Source of the DNA: Epithemia pelagica
Lineage: Eukaryota; Bacillariophyta; Bacillariophyceae; Surirellales; Surirellaceae
Direction: 5' to 3'
DNA length: 64,000 nt
NCBI GenBank assembly: GCA_946965045.2
Contig: OX337234.1
Span: 1,860,001 to 1,924,000, forward strand
Shown: positions 1 to 11,497 of the stretch, piece after piece
Position numbering within the stretch: the stretch's first letter is position 1
Layout of the letters: the number at the start of each line of letters is the position of its first letter
Program-made: the position numbers and the translations under genes
The notes under the pieces: generated by a model
What the model was told of the DNA's origin: nothing
What the model saw: the letters and a program-made list of their open reading frames with translations, nothing else
The model's database searches: none

Positions 1-1945
1 CGCATTCCATCCCAGTCGTCTCGACCAGGGTCCAATTCTCACCGGCGCAACAAGTGTCCGCCATCGTGTCCATCTCGTTTCGTCCGAGCACTGGCACACT
101 CGAATTCTTGGTATCCAACAACCAACCCTTTTCGACTTGTCCTACGAGTCGTCGTGGCCCACAAGTCACCATGGAGACATCCCTTCCGTCGCCGGCCGTC
201 GGATATGCCCCTGCCCCGAACCTGCGGCCATTGGTACCACCACGATCCCCCGTCTGATCGTCGGTCTGTGTATCCGGTGCTCGCTGCCCTTCAGCACAAT
301 TCTCGTCGGTCTGGACGTTTCCAACGTCACGTCCCCCTCTGTTGCCGCCACCCTGGGCGTTCCCCCGACCATTTCCTTGGCCGTTTCCCCTGTTTCTACT
401 GCGGCTGCCTCCACGGCCATTGCCACCATTTCCTTGGTTCCTCAGCCGTGCCCTTTCCTGGAACACGTACTGCTGCCCGGTCGTCCCAAGGGTAGCCATT
501 TCTTGGTCGGTAAAGCGACGGTTGACGTCTGTGACGTCGACTCCATACAGGGTGTAAACGCCATTTGCGTGGCTCAGCCCTTGGATTTGCTGAGGGCGGG
601 AGTTGGTCTCGGAAACGAAACGATGTCAGTTTCCACCACGAGTCCCCTCAACTACCACCTGAGGAAACAGCTCGGATACCTCCGTAGAGATGTAAGAGAT
701 GGCGCCATGCAAGTCAGAGCGGAAGTTGCTCCTGACGTGGCCCTTGATAACGGCAAACTCGGCCGTGTTAATCTTGATGTTTTCGAGCAACGCTCGCACT
801 TGGTTTGAGGGGGTGCGAGGATTTGGGGTGTTCTCCAGCGTTCGAAAGGCTCGGAGGATCTTAGCAGCATAAGCGTCAAAACTAAAGACGTGCTCATTAT
901 TATAGAAGAGGTTTTCCAACACTGCTTCCGCTTTAATGATTCTCTTCTCCTTTTGCCCGCCACCATCATAGTGGGCAACAAGGGCCATCCAAGCGCCTCT
1001 TCCATCCTGTTGGGACTGGAAGGGCTGGATCCAGGTCGCGGGTTGATCCTTAACCCGATCGCTTAGCAAGCGAAAGACTTGACGGTTGTCTTCACGGAAG
1101 AAAGGTCCAGTTAGAGGATAACTATATTTTTCACGTTCGCTAGGGGTAGCAAACACGTGACCAGGCTCTAGCTCGAGCCTAATAACATAGTCCAGCGGAG
1201 CTTTCTGCTTTCCCGACACATGGGATAGATATGTGGGGAATTCTTGGGACCATTCCTCCCACGCATCCTCCTTGAGGATGTCTGGTTTTATATCAGGTGA
1301 CGTGTCGGTCGTGTCCTCAATTTCCATGCCGTCGAGGGCATCGGAAAGAGTTCCTGCATCAAACTCGCCCGCATAGATAATACGTCCTTGTCGTCGGGCT
1401 TTCCTGGCCCAGAAACAGAGGCCTTGAATGTTCTTCACGACTCCCGTCGGAATGCTAATAGGCGGGTTTCGCTTTTCCAGGCGAGATGCCAGCTGAGATA
1501 CGTCATCCGCGGACATTCTCCCGAAAGCTTGAAGGGAATTAAGCCGTTCTGTGACTTCAAGCACTTGAATTTCGGTCGGGTCGGCCCCGCACACCGTCAA
1601 GGCGAGTCCAACAGCAGATAAGGGTAAGGGTGGTCCAGCGCCATGTCCGGCGCCTCTTCCAGCACCTCCTCCTCCTCCTCCTGGCGCTCCTCCACCGCCA
1701 CCGCCGGCTCCACCGCCGGCTCCACCACCGGCTCCACCGCCAGCTCCATCACCGGCGCCACCACCGGCACCACCTCCGGTACCTCCCGTGCCTCCTCCGG
1801 CACCTTCACCTCCGCCGGTGCTTCCTCCGGTGCCGCCTGCACCGTGTCCTCCGCCGCTCCCGGCGTTGCCAGTTGCACCTCCTGCGGTGCGCCTGCTAGT
1901 CCCTCCGTGGGTACTCGTTCCAGTACCAGCGCCTCCTGCGCTCAT
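1..1945 (-). pseudogene. CoDi-type Ty1/copia gag-protease fragment, runs off the window edge
   Basis: On the minus strand a 439-codon gag-like ORF starts at the ATG at 1945. It has a Gly/Ala-rich N-terminus of about 90 residues, then a globular gag domain with a W-rich segment and the PLDYVIRLELEPGHVF region typical of diatom copia gags. It stops at a TGA (626-628), but the same frame stays open to the window edge and still reads as coding: a Gly/Arg/Asn-rich nucleic-acid-binding tail, then EMDTMADTCCAG at about 50-85, which corresponds to the D-S/T-x-A-D-T aspartic-protease motif of CoDi polyproteins. Integrase and RT would lie beyond the left edge. The TGA is either a nonsense mutation (CGA to TGA fits) or a readthrough stop. 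No LTR was recognised upstream. The frame is open for about 200 nt above 1945 without an ATG, so 1945 is the first usable start. Confidence 0.72.
1660..1890. repeat. GCC/GGC triplet-rich low-complexity tract inside gag
   Basis: A run of imperfect CTCCACCGC-like and ACCGGC-like triplets encodes a GGAGGG/GGTGG-rich stretch of the gag-like ORF on the minus strand. Because the repeat is in triplets, length changes keep the frame. Confidence 0.7.
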
Positions 1946-2579
1946 TCCTCCGCCTCCAGCGGCGTTCCCGCGATCCGTGACATCAGGATCGCCCGTGTTG
2001 TTCTCACGGGCTGCCGTTCCGTTGGTTGAAGCACCAACCGGATTGGCGTTCTTCGGGGTTCCTTTGGCACTTCCTTCAGTCCCGCCGTCCTTGGGATATC
2101 CCTCCCAGGGCCTTTGTCGAGTCTCAGTCAGGCTCCTTCCCCTTAGCCAATCTTTTTCACCTTTTCACGGTCCAAGCGGCAATCCATGTCGAGAGTACCC
2201 CAATAAGAGAGATAAGAGAGAAAGGTAAATTTAAGATTTTTAAACTCAACCGATCACAACAGCTAGGTTGGATCGTAATGTGGGGGGTTAAGGATAGTAT
2301 CCTTCACCAGCAAGGGTCATCACTTTCAGATGAAAGTGAGGGAACCAGTTCCAAAAGCCAAAACCCTAGGAACGAACAAGAGGATCCCGTGATCCCTCCA
2401 CTGAGCTCGGGGCGGACGATCAGGTAGCACCATACAATCGTCGTCCCCGAAGTGCAGGCGGTCACCTCTCGTTGAACCCGAGTAGAAGCTCCCAGAGCAA
2501 GTTACCAGGGCTTTGCCATGTCGGCCCACGGTAACTTGTTGGTCCCGAAAAACCCCCCGTTGAGAATCTTGGTTGTTTG
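1946..2579. other. Transposon-derived non-coding stretch
   Basis: This lies between the gag start of the CoDi fragment and the recombinase end of the DIRS-like element. It probably holds the CoDi leader/LTR and the DIRS terminal region. I could not find TG...CA LTR boundaries, inverted terminal repeats or a target duplication, so the junction between the two elements is undefined. Confidence 0.4.
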
Positions 2580-4095
2580 TTACATGTTTTTGGTGTACCG
2601 GATGAAAGGTCCAACCAAAAGAGAGAGGTCTGAGTACATCTGGTCAATGGGGCCTCCTTGCTTTCTAGTCCCCGCCTTTTCTCGTCCACGCCATCTGTTA
2701 ACGACTTCTGTGTCTGGGACAGAGACGCCCATTTCCTTGGCTCTTGTGTTGGAGCCTCTGCGGAAGGATCGGAAGGTAGAATATTTCAAAGCGATGTCAT
2801 CCTTATTCTTGATGGAGGCGGAAGGGAAAAGTTCAGGAGAGATGGAATAGATGGCCGTGAGTGTTTGATGAAGAAGGTCGTCCAATTGTTTTAGTTTGAT
2901 GTTGACACCGTTTTTGTGGACCATCAAAGGTCCTCTGTTCCTTGCATTATCTTGCGCGAGGACGATTGCTCTTCTTATCCAGCGTCGAACTTGCAGTCCA
3001 GACCTAGTTGTGTTGATTGACGGGAGAAGATGGGATCGCTCGATATGTTCCCCTTTCACTTGTCCCCATAGGACAATGACAACGCAGTCTTTATGGGATT
3101 GGGCATCCCCGTGCTTCAAGATACCTTCTAGGTCCAACAACAGTCCCTCTGGCCCACGCAAGGATAAAATGAAGCACGTGATAAAGTACGCGCCAGCCAT
3201 GACCATGAAATAAGCGTCCTCTTGACGAGTTGCATTGATGATAAGATGTTCCAAATGATCAAGGAGAGCGATCATTAATTCAGGGGTGATCGCTTGGTCC
3301 GGTCTCCAGTCCTGCCCCATTCTACGTTTACAACCCTCGGTGAAACGGGCGAACCACAAGGAGCCACTTTCGTCGGAGCCAATGCGCAATGAAGATTTTC
3401 CGTCATTGTCTAGAAGGGTAAGGGGTAGGTGGCCAACAACCGTGGAGGTGGTTGTTCTGATAAAGTTCGAGTAGGTGGATCGTATTTTTCGAATTGAGTC
3501 AAACTGTTTATGATCCTTGTGATATCGTCCTTGATCCAGGGAGGCGTCAAGCATTAGATAAGCGGTGTGGTAGCCGCAATGATCGAACGGAGGAAATGGC
3601 TGTCGACGAATGAAGGGCCCCTAAGGGATTCCAACCTTGGAAGAGCTCTCAATCATACGGGAGGCGAGTAGGTGATTCTGTTTTACCGTGCTAGAAGCGC
3701 GGCTCCAGAATGCGTCTAGGTTCATCCTTCGGATGCACTTGAGGAGGTATTGGTCCTGGATTTGTTGAGGGTCTGGGTTGGAATGTCGAAGCTTTCGAAA
3801 AATGCAGAGGTCGCATTCGAAGGGGGTCATAAGATGGTCTCCCTTTCTGGCTCGTACGAAATCTTCAGATGTGTCTTTGGTTCGGGACCGCCACTTGCTA
3901 GCTACCAGTCGATCGTCGTCGTTTTCTTCTTTTAGGGTAAACTTGCTCGCGATGTAGAAACTTGTGTCCTCTTTCAAAGAATAACACTCGGGACACCATG
4001 ACTTCTGACATGGATCCCATTTTCCAAGCTTGAACGAGAAATTTGCGCAAAAGATTCCGTCCTGCCACTTCATCCTCCGGCCACAATTTTTGCAG
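2580..4095 (-). pseudogene. Zinc-finger segment and tyrosine recombinase of the DIRS-like element
   Basis: From about 4095 down the frame encodes a Cys-rich module (CKNC..., C..SWCPEC at about 3980-4080), then GDHLMTPFECDLCIFRKLR, then after an in-frame TAG (3621-3623) a 324-codon recombinase core. Tyrosine-recombinase features visible are an N-terminal Arg in FILSLRGPEG, the distal Arg block TFRSFRRGSNTRA, VNRWR, and a C-terminal Tyr in MYSDL. In this family the recombinase integrates a circular cDNA. The TAG interrupts a conserved run (SKVGIP, then GPFIRR...HCGYHTAYLML), so it is a nonsense mutation rather than a natural end. A +1 correction near 4095, in a short A-run, is needed to join this part to the RT part. 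Confidence 0.78.
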
Positions 4096-7000
4096 AGCCC
4101 GCTCAATTGCGAACATCTTAGGTGTACCTCGGAGTTGCCAGGGTTTTGACCTGAGGAAAGGGAAAGCAAAACCAATGATGAGAGGTTCGAAGTTTTCCTT
4201 TGGCCAAAATCTCGTCACTGCCGAAATCTCGATTACTAAATCACAAGCTTTGTGGAGTTGTTTATACCACTTGGGTGTCAGCAGACGCTGGCAGAAAAAG
4301 ATGTGGGTAGATCTTTGACGCTTGTGCCGCGCCTTACGGAGTTGCTCGATTGCCACGTCTGCTGCCCCCGGTGGCGGACTCCATACAAAATGACCTGGCC
4401 TGAGAATTGGCAGGGACAGTTTGTTGTACTCGGACGGAAGAGTCCATCCCCGAATGTCATGGCCCGTGGTGAACCAGTCCATAGGGGTAAGTAATTCAGT
4501 CTTGGGTCCCAACCAAGACTTCACCCATTCAAATAGTGTCGGTGACATTTGCATAGGTGTTTTGTGTAGAGGTATGAAGGAAAGCATTGGCTTGCCGGCC
4601 ATGACTCCTTCATTGAGTTGTCCTCTGGAAATGCCATCTACTCCCCAGGCGATATACGCTTGCCCGACACATGAGAGATATGCAAGCGGAGGGAATAGCG
4701 CATTTCTAATCGTCGAAGTCGAATTATTAGGTTCAATAGCTTTTCACTTGACGAAGAACCTTTATAGAAGCATCTTTCCACGGTAGTATTGTCCGTGAAG
4801 AAGAAGAGCTCAGTCGATGAGAGGTTCCCCTTTTCCGCCTCTTCTTCCATTGCTTCGACACAATTGGTAAATTCTTTCCAATTTGAAGATTCACCAACTA
4901 CGTTGTCGTGTCGCCATACGCCAATCCTGTACGACAAGCTCTTTTGAGGAAGGAGGATGGCGGATCCAAACCCAGTTCCCGACGCATCTCCTGCCCCGTA
5001 GATAGCCACAAAGATGGAGGAGCTGCGAACTTGAATGATTGGAGGACTGGTGGGTTCAAACATGAGAGCGATTGCTTGGATATCCGAACGAAGCCTGGGG
5101 ACTGCTTGAATTTGTTGAGGAGGTTTTGTATTGTTAGGCTGAGTTGGTGTTGGGGATTTGGTGTCGGGATTGTCTTGGTCATCCTCCAGAAGGCCACATA
5201 TTGAATCAACTTCTTGGTCGGCCATCTTGACTTGGAGTAATGAGATCCATTCTCGTGCACTCAATTTCCACCCATCAGCATTACGCCCTCCCCTCCAACT
5301 ATTCATTGTAAGGTAAAACCCCTTTAAGAAAGGCATAAGGGCGGAGTAGGTTAGAGCAAGATGGACTAGGAACCCCACGTCTCGCTGCATCTGTTTGTGG
5401 GAGAAGGTTGGGAGAACGTCTGATTGTTTGAACGCTTCAACATAGGGTTTGATGATGTTTTGGCCTTTGTCCCATTTTGCTTGGGTTACTGTTTTGGAAA
5501 CAGCGTCATTAGTGATGTGTTGTACTGAGCCAGCCCATGCTCCGGGCGTTTTTGAAGGAGGGCGTTGCTTTCTGGGGGCGTCCTGGATACCGAAGTATTG
5601 GAGCCTTGAACCAAGACGCCGGGCTACCTGCCAGGCATTTTCCGCGGAGGACCCCACTATACGAATGTCGTCCATGTAGGTGACGGAGTCTCCGGCAATC
5701 GAATCAGATTTGGTGTTCCACTTCATAGTCCATGGAAGAACTGGATTGTAGTCGGAGGATCCTGGTATGTTGAAACGGATCTCGTCAAAGCCACATGGGT
5801 TGTCTGGTTCCGAGGGAGATCCAATGGCAACTTCCTCGGCAAGATAGAATTGTTCTACCGAGTGATACGGGCTTGGTAGCATGCCCATGAAGAGACGGTT
5901 CCAACGGACTTGGTCCGAGTCGCGGTGGGTCAAAACATCCTCGGGAAGAGACTTGACGATCGGGTGAAGATCAACTCCAGCATATGGCCTGAGATTGATG
6001 TCTATGGGGAAGTTGAGGAACATTTCACCCAGGTCCATATCCCCACAGTAGGATTCACTGGTAAGTAATCGCAACGAAGACTCCGCTGTGGGGAGCCAAA
6101 AATTTGGCGCCCAAAGGGCGTCGTTGAGGCCACTGCTTGTCCCATTGTAGACCATGCGAATGTCTGATTCGCCTTTTGGAACATCGAAGAAATCGGTGAG
6201 GCTCCGAATCGGTTGTCCTTGGTCGAAGTAGCCCCGATGCAACACCTTCGCAAGTTTCGCGGCCACACGTGGGACGGAGTCGGGAGCAGGGGGACGTTGG
6301 GGCCGTTTGTTGGAGGGGAGAGGATCTGCAACACGAATGGGTTGGCCCAAATGCGCGTTGCGTTGTTGCTCCAGGCCATTCCAACGCCAAAAAATCAGGG
6401 AGGATCCATGATCCCATTCCCACCAAGAAGCGTCCAGTAGCTGAGCCAGAACAGAACAACCAGCCAGGTGTACCTCTTGCAAAGAGAAAACATCCCCCCC
6501 TTGAGCCTTTGCGCCCACAGTTAACAATTCCAACCATGAAACGCCGAAACGGGAGCGCAAATAAGCCGTAAAACTCCGAAAAAGGGATCGCCGCCACCAG
6601 CGAAGAGCCAAAAGACGGAAACCATCTAGAGCGCGGGAGGTGAGCCATGGAAAAAGGCCCTGGATGCGCTTGTCCCAAAGCCAAAACGGGGTAATGGCAT
6701 CATCCGATTTAGTTGCCTGCGCAGCAATCAACGTCTCGTCCAGCCACGCAGAATGAGGGAGAAAGCTTCGAATGGACGGAAGCCACGTACCCAAAACGCC
6801 ATCTTGCACCGTTTCAACAGGAAGGGGGAGCCAACGACCACGTTTAGGAGTAGGAGGGGATAGTGGCGTGGGGTCGCGTTTGACGCAAGCGTGTTCGCAA
6901 GTGTGATGGACCAACACGGGGAGCAAATGGGGCAAGGCCGCGGCCAAAATGGTGGACGGGATTTTAATGGGAACCGTGCGTGGAGAAAGCAATTGGCTGC

Positions 7001-7886
7001 GCCACCACACAAAGGGCGGAGAGGAAGGGTCCAACCACAAAGGCAAATCAAAAGCGGTTCCAAGTTCCCCAGGGGAAAGTCGACGATAGCCCCATCCCGA
7101 TTTGAAAAAGGTAGTCGGAAGCAAGATTGGGCGGTCAAGGGCCCAAGTCAGCAAACTGCTAACCCCCAAATAATGTGGCACGTCAGGCCCTGCGTCCGTG
7201 CAATGTTGTGGTCGAATCGAGTGGTCGAGGACCGAAGAGATAGACCGCCTCACCGTTGTTTTGAAATGAAGCGGCGGGACATGCCGACGACCAATGTTGA
7301 CACGTGCAGACGTAATGCCCCCGCATTGCTTGTGTGTGACCGTGATCCATGTCACGTCTGGAACCAGAGGGCGAGTCCACCCGGAAGGCAACAACAAAAG
7401 CACAGCCCAATCACGCGGCACCGACACCAGTTGTGAAGTGAAAAAGTCCGGATCGCCTTCAATGAGGACGACGGAAATAAGTCCGCGGCCCAGCACCATG
7501 TCCATACTTGGTACAAGAAAGAGCTTGTCTTTCAAATGATCCGGGACACACCGCCAGAAAGGGTCAGCCCGTCGAGCGGCATATTCCGAGCTAAGCATGT
7601 AAATGCCGCTCCAATCTCCTGGATTTAAGGCCAGGCCCCAATAGCAGCTGCTTTGCCCAAGCAATAAGCAAGAGAGGTCCTCGCGAAAAACGCGCTCGCC
7701 CCGATCCACCATTCGCTTTGTGGGTCGAGGACAGGAGATAGCACTCGGAGGGTTGGGACGAACTCGAGGCGGGGTGAATGGAAATGTCTCTGTAGTTGTG
7801 GACACAGATGACGCTACACTAAGAGCATCTAAACAGGAGCCTTCAATTGTAGAATCATCCGGTCCTAATTTAGATGCTCCTAGGCT
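4096..7886 (-). pseudogene. Reverse transcriptase-RNase H of the DIRS-like element
   Basis: A roughly 1,055-codon frame runs from about 7866 (no ATG; the frame continues from gag after a TGA) to a TAG at 4638. The RT palm is recognisable (GDMDLGEMFLNFPI and YMDD at 5667-5678). RNase H follows, with AIYGAGDASG as the first acidic residue, SNWKEF, FFFTDNTT, and HISHVSGKR at the end. The conserved continuation (GVDGISRGQLNEGVMAGKPML) sits in another frame from about 4657, giving a 234-codon ORF with PWQLRGTPKMFAIERAL. A one-base deletion at about 4655-4660 therefore created the apparent stop. The N-terminal third (7866-6700) is not recognisable. The enzyme would copy element RNA and degrade the template. 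Confidence 0.82.
7823..7879 (-). other. 11 bp inverted repeat just after the gag stop of the DIRS-like element
   Basis: GAGCATCTAAA on the minus strand (7879-7869) is perfectly complementary to TTTAGATGCTC (7833-7823), with a 35 nt loop. The stem begins 7 nt after the TGA at 7889-7887, and the frame beyond it is open into pol. A stop followed at about 8 nt by structured RNA resembles retroviral gag-pol readthrough signals. Function is inference. Confidence 0.45.
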
Positions 7887-10235
7887 TCACGAAGCGTCAC
7901 CCGCACCCCCAGAGTTGCCCTGTCGCTTCTTGTTGTTGCGTTTGAGCTCTTGCAGTTCTTTCTTGAGCGTATCGATGGTACTGTTTGCGGTATCTGCCGC
8001 TTTCTTGGCTGCTTGACAATCCTTAGCAATTTGACCAAGCGTTTGCTTGTGGTGGTCAACTTTGTTGGAGACAGACGGGTGGTTCTTGAACCTTGCTTGA
8101 GAATACTCCGTCATAATATCGTGGGTGCGGAGAACCCCGTACAACATCCATGCACACTGCCCTGCACTATCCGCCGTGGAGAGCGATGAATAAACTTGAG
8201 CGCGAACCTTGTACAAATCAAGGAAGAAACGACGAACCACTTGAGTCACCAAACTAAAGGCCTTCTTCTTGGTGAATTTTGATTTGGTCGTCAACTCATG
8301 CATGGTCTCATCAAAGTAATTGATGAGATCCCGGCAACAGCCAATGGACATTGACAACATTGACATCGCCAATGAACGCGCTTCGGGCTCCTGCTCCATC
8401 GTGACGGAGATTTGTTCACCGAACATCGAATGCATGTTGCCCAATTTATGGATGATGCGGTCGCGCACCCCGGTTTCGGGAGATTCCCAATCCTCATAAT
8501 CCTTCATTGCAGTTAGAAAGGATGGGTCTCTTCCGGTTCCTGGCAAATCTTTGTACAAGATTTGTGGGAATTCCAACTTCATGGCGTAGAGTGCTCTTGC
8601 ATCGTTGGTCGTGGAGATCTGCATCTTGTGCCGTTTCTCCATTGTAGTTAGCATGCTTAGGACATCCCCATTTTCTTGTGAAGCACACCATTCAAGAACG
8701 AGGCATATATCAAACAGTAAGCCATAAGAACGAGAGCCAAACTTCATGGCTACCCAGGCCTTGCAGTCGTCGATGGATGACAAGCCCAAGTTCCCGAACT
8801 TAATAGCGCTAGAATCCACCTTGGACTTCATCCTTTGCAGTTTGAGCTGACCTTGTTGAACCAAGGCTTGTAAAGCACGTTATTCCGTTTCAATTGCCGT
8901 AGTCTTTGCCGCCAAATTGCTGTTACCTGAAGTACCAGATGAGAGGTGAGCACTGTTCGTTCCAAATGAACCGGAGCCCAGCATGGAACTCGAAGTAGCT
9001 TGCTGCTGCAAGATAGCCACAACTTGTTGCTCCACATTTCCCACACGAGAAATCAGGCCTTGCAGCCCTTTGACCAAACTGGTTCGAAGGCTATCGACCC
9101 ATCCTTTCGATTCTGCTTGGAGTGTCTGGAGGCGAGCCATCGTATCCATTTGAAGGGATCGCACAAAGGTGGCTGTCTTCGAAAGGTCTGCTTCAATTTG
9201 CAGAATTCAGTCTTCCTTGGTAGTCTCTAATTGGACAGGAGGTTTGGACTGGGAGAGGGAACCAGTAGTGGCTTGGATGATTCCCCAAAGGGTAGGGGCT
9301 TGGAATTCTTCCTGCAATTCCTCCCTCGGCCCGATCTCCATCTGCAATTTCTCAAGTTGAAGGCCCAACGACTCCACTGAATTCACGGTTTCCTTTTTGG
9401 ATTGGGACTGATCCTTTGATAGGGCTTGGATCAGCTCTCCGGCCTCCATCACTGAATCTTCTACTTCCCGGACCACCGTGGGGATGATGGAGGGATCTTG
9501 TTGGACCCTACGGACAACCTCGGTGATGTCGCCCGCGAGAATCTTCCGATGGGGCGAGAAATTGTCCACCGCGAAGGTGACCGAAGTCTTTCTCATGGAC
9601 TTGGTGGTCGTCATCGGAGTATCAAGGATGGTTGCTTTCACAACCCTTGACTCCTCATCTTCAAAAGAAGGGGAGGAAGCACCTTCGGACTTGATGTGGT
9701 CAAGTCGACGTAGGACCAGGAATTTCTTGATCCAATCACTCAAAGAGTGCTTTTCCTCTTTCAGTTTGTTCACTACCTCAGGACTGACCATGTCCATCGG
9801 AACCACGGGTGAACAAAAGGCTGAGGCGGCATTCTTCATGATATACACGCCACCAGCAACGCCAAGGTCATGAGGGGGGACACCCATTCCATGGTCCCCG
9901 GCTTTGGAGCACTTGGGGTCAATGCAAAAAGTGTTTCCCCCCCCCCTCTTGATGCCAAGGCAAAGAAGCTTCTTGTCTTGAATGGGCAGCACAACGATAC
10001 CAAACTTACTCGACGCATCCGACGTGTCACGAGAGACCGAATCCATCTTGAGACCCAACTCCGAAACACTTGGATCAGGAGCAAACGTGATTTGACCGCG
10101 TTCCCCCCCTGGAGCACCCGAGGAGACCCGAGGGGCCGCAACGCCAGGCGTGGCAATCGACGCCGACGCAACCAACGACGACAGAAGAGCATCGTCATCC
10201 GGCGGAGGGGAGCGAGAAGGAGAGGTCGAAGACAT
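7887..10235 (-). pseudogene. Gag-like protein of the DIRS-like element, two internal stops
   Basis: The frame starts at the ATG at 10235 (Ser/Pro-rich N-terminus). It runs through an in-frame TGA (9207-9209) and TAA (8880-8882) to a TGA at 7887-7889, about 783 codons in all. The segments on either side of each internal stop share the frame and have no better start codons, so they belong to one ORF. Visible features are a possible metal site around CIDPKCSKAGDHG, a long Glu/Lys/Gln-rich helical middle (QMEIGPREELQEEF), and a C-terminal coiled coil (AADTANSTIDTLKKELQELK). There is no retroviral-type CCHC knuckle. The assignment as gag rests on its position directly upstream of the RT in the same frame. 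Confidence 0.65.
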
Positions 10236-11497
10236 GATGGGAGCAAAGCGAGCACAAGCAAGAACAAGAAGGCAAAAATCCTCTTAAAATTCTCTGAACG
10301 GCGCCAAAGGTGATCAAGCCTTTGCTGTCCGAACGTGGTGAATTGGAAGAGTGAGCTCTTGGTTGGTTCTGAGGTTTTTGGGGATTCTCTGACGTTGATC
10401 TTGAAGTGCGTGGTTGCCAGTTGATACCCGTCGTAGAAGCAAGACGCTGGTGAAAGTGGTTCTTGGTTGATCGGATATTTTTGTTATGCCTGCCGAAGTG
10501 AGTGGCATTGAGGTCGTCATGTTGCCATCAACACTTCGGGTTTTGGTATGGTGGATCTTATACCAAATGCGATTGCGATGACAAGCACCAAAAAGTAGGA
10601 TCCGGGAGGGACGCCCTGCGTCTCCAACGGCTATCTACTTTTCTTTGGTCGTAGTCTTGATCGGGCAGGCGATAACCAACGAGTCCGTCAATTTCAAGGC
10701 TGAGGGGAAAGGAAGCATTCTTGGGACTCTTTTCGGTCCCGAGTTAACTTTGTCGTACCAGAAGGTACTGGAAGTACCGTTCTTCGTCGTAGATCGCGTC
10801 GTCGTCGTCATAGCTCTTAACTTGGGTCCGTGGGTCTGATAAACTCACTTATTCGTGTCGTAACGAAAGCAAGTTCCAATTCAAACAAAAGACTAAGCTT
10901 AGAAACTACGTAGCTTGGATCCGCCTTCCAAGTACAGAGGTAATGGGTAAATGACTATGACCGTTGGATTCGCATTCTTCCCCCCCCCCGGGCTAGGGGG
11001 GGGAAAAGGCGCAGAGAGAGGGGGGAAAGAGGGGGGAAGGAAGGGGAAAGAAAGAAGAAGAGGCGAGGGGGGAAAGGGGGAAAGATTCACTCCCAATCAC
11101 TCCCAACCCAAAGCCACCCACAGCACGTCGCACAAGGAATCGAATCAGTACAATTAAGACTATAGTAAAAATTACGAACCACTCAACAAAATGACAGAAA
11201 AACGATAGGAATAGAAAATTAACCAATCAAACCCATCCATAAAAATCGTGACACAAACCGGTCTAATAGGTTTACATGAAAATCGCTAATTTCAACGTGA
11301 AAAGCCTACCAGTATCACGTATGTACCTAGGTACGTGAACCAGTACCAGAACTGTCACACAACAAAATAGTGGAAGCAATCACTCACACACAGTTCGTTT
11401 ACAAATTGAGTCACTTTGCCCAACGTTGCAAGTAACTTCTCACCATTCCCATACCCACCAGTGTTTCCCATTGGATCCTACTGGTGTTCACTTGACC
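10236..11497. other. Non-coding stretch between the DIRS-like element and the next ORF
   Basis: No credible gene is seen. The first 600 bases probably belong to the DIRS-like element's leader or terminus, though no repeats of it were found at 2240-2580. The middle holds the polypurine/polypyrimidine tract listed separately. The last 400 bases are AT-rich and would contain the promoter of the ORF at 11498. Confidence 0.4.
10978..11084. repeat. C-run followed by a long G/A-only tract
   Basis: A run of about 12 C is followed by GGGCTAG and then roughly 90 bases that are almost entirely G and A on the plus strand, with several G5-G8 runs. The strand asymmetry is extreme and the tract has no coding sense. 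Confidence 0.85.

Larger units (their letters stand above)
2580..10235 (-). mobile_element. Degenerate DIRS-like (tyrosine recombinase) retroelement, coding part
   Basis: Gag-like ORF, reverse transcriptase/RNase H, a Cys-rich segment and a tyrosine recombinase follow one another on the minus strand. There is no DDE integrase, which defines the DIRS/Ngaro-type order. From 10235 to 2580 almost everything lies in a single frame, interrupted by stops at 9207 (TGA), 8880 (TAA), 7887 (TGA) and 3621 (TAG). There is also a one-base loss near 4655-4660 and a compensating one-base gain near 4095. The copy therefore looks old and inactive. Terminal repeats were not identified on either side (2240-2580, 10236-10900), so the true ends are unknown. 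Confidence 0.8.

Noticed and set aside
137-808. Plus-strand open frame of 223 codons
   Set aside because: Shadow of the minus-strand gag-protease sequence, which has recognisable motifs.
1630-2228. Plus-strand Pro/Ser/His-rich frames
   Set aside because: Created by the GCC/GGC triplet repeat of the minus-strand gag; no independent support.
4278-4494. Short ORFs near the RNase H-linker region
   Set aside because: Shadows of the frameshifted DIRS-like polyprotein.
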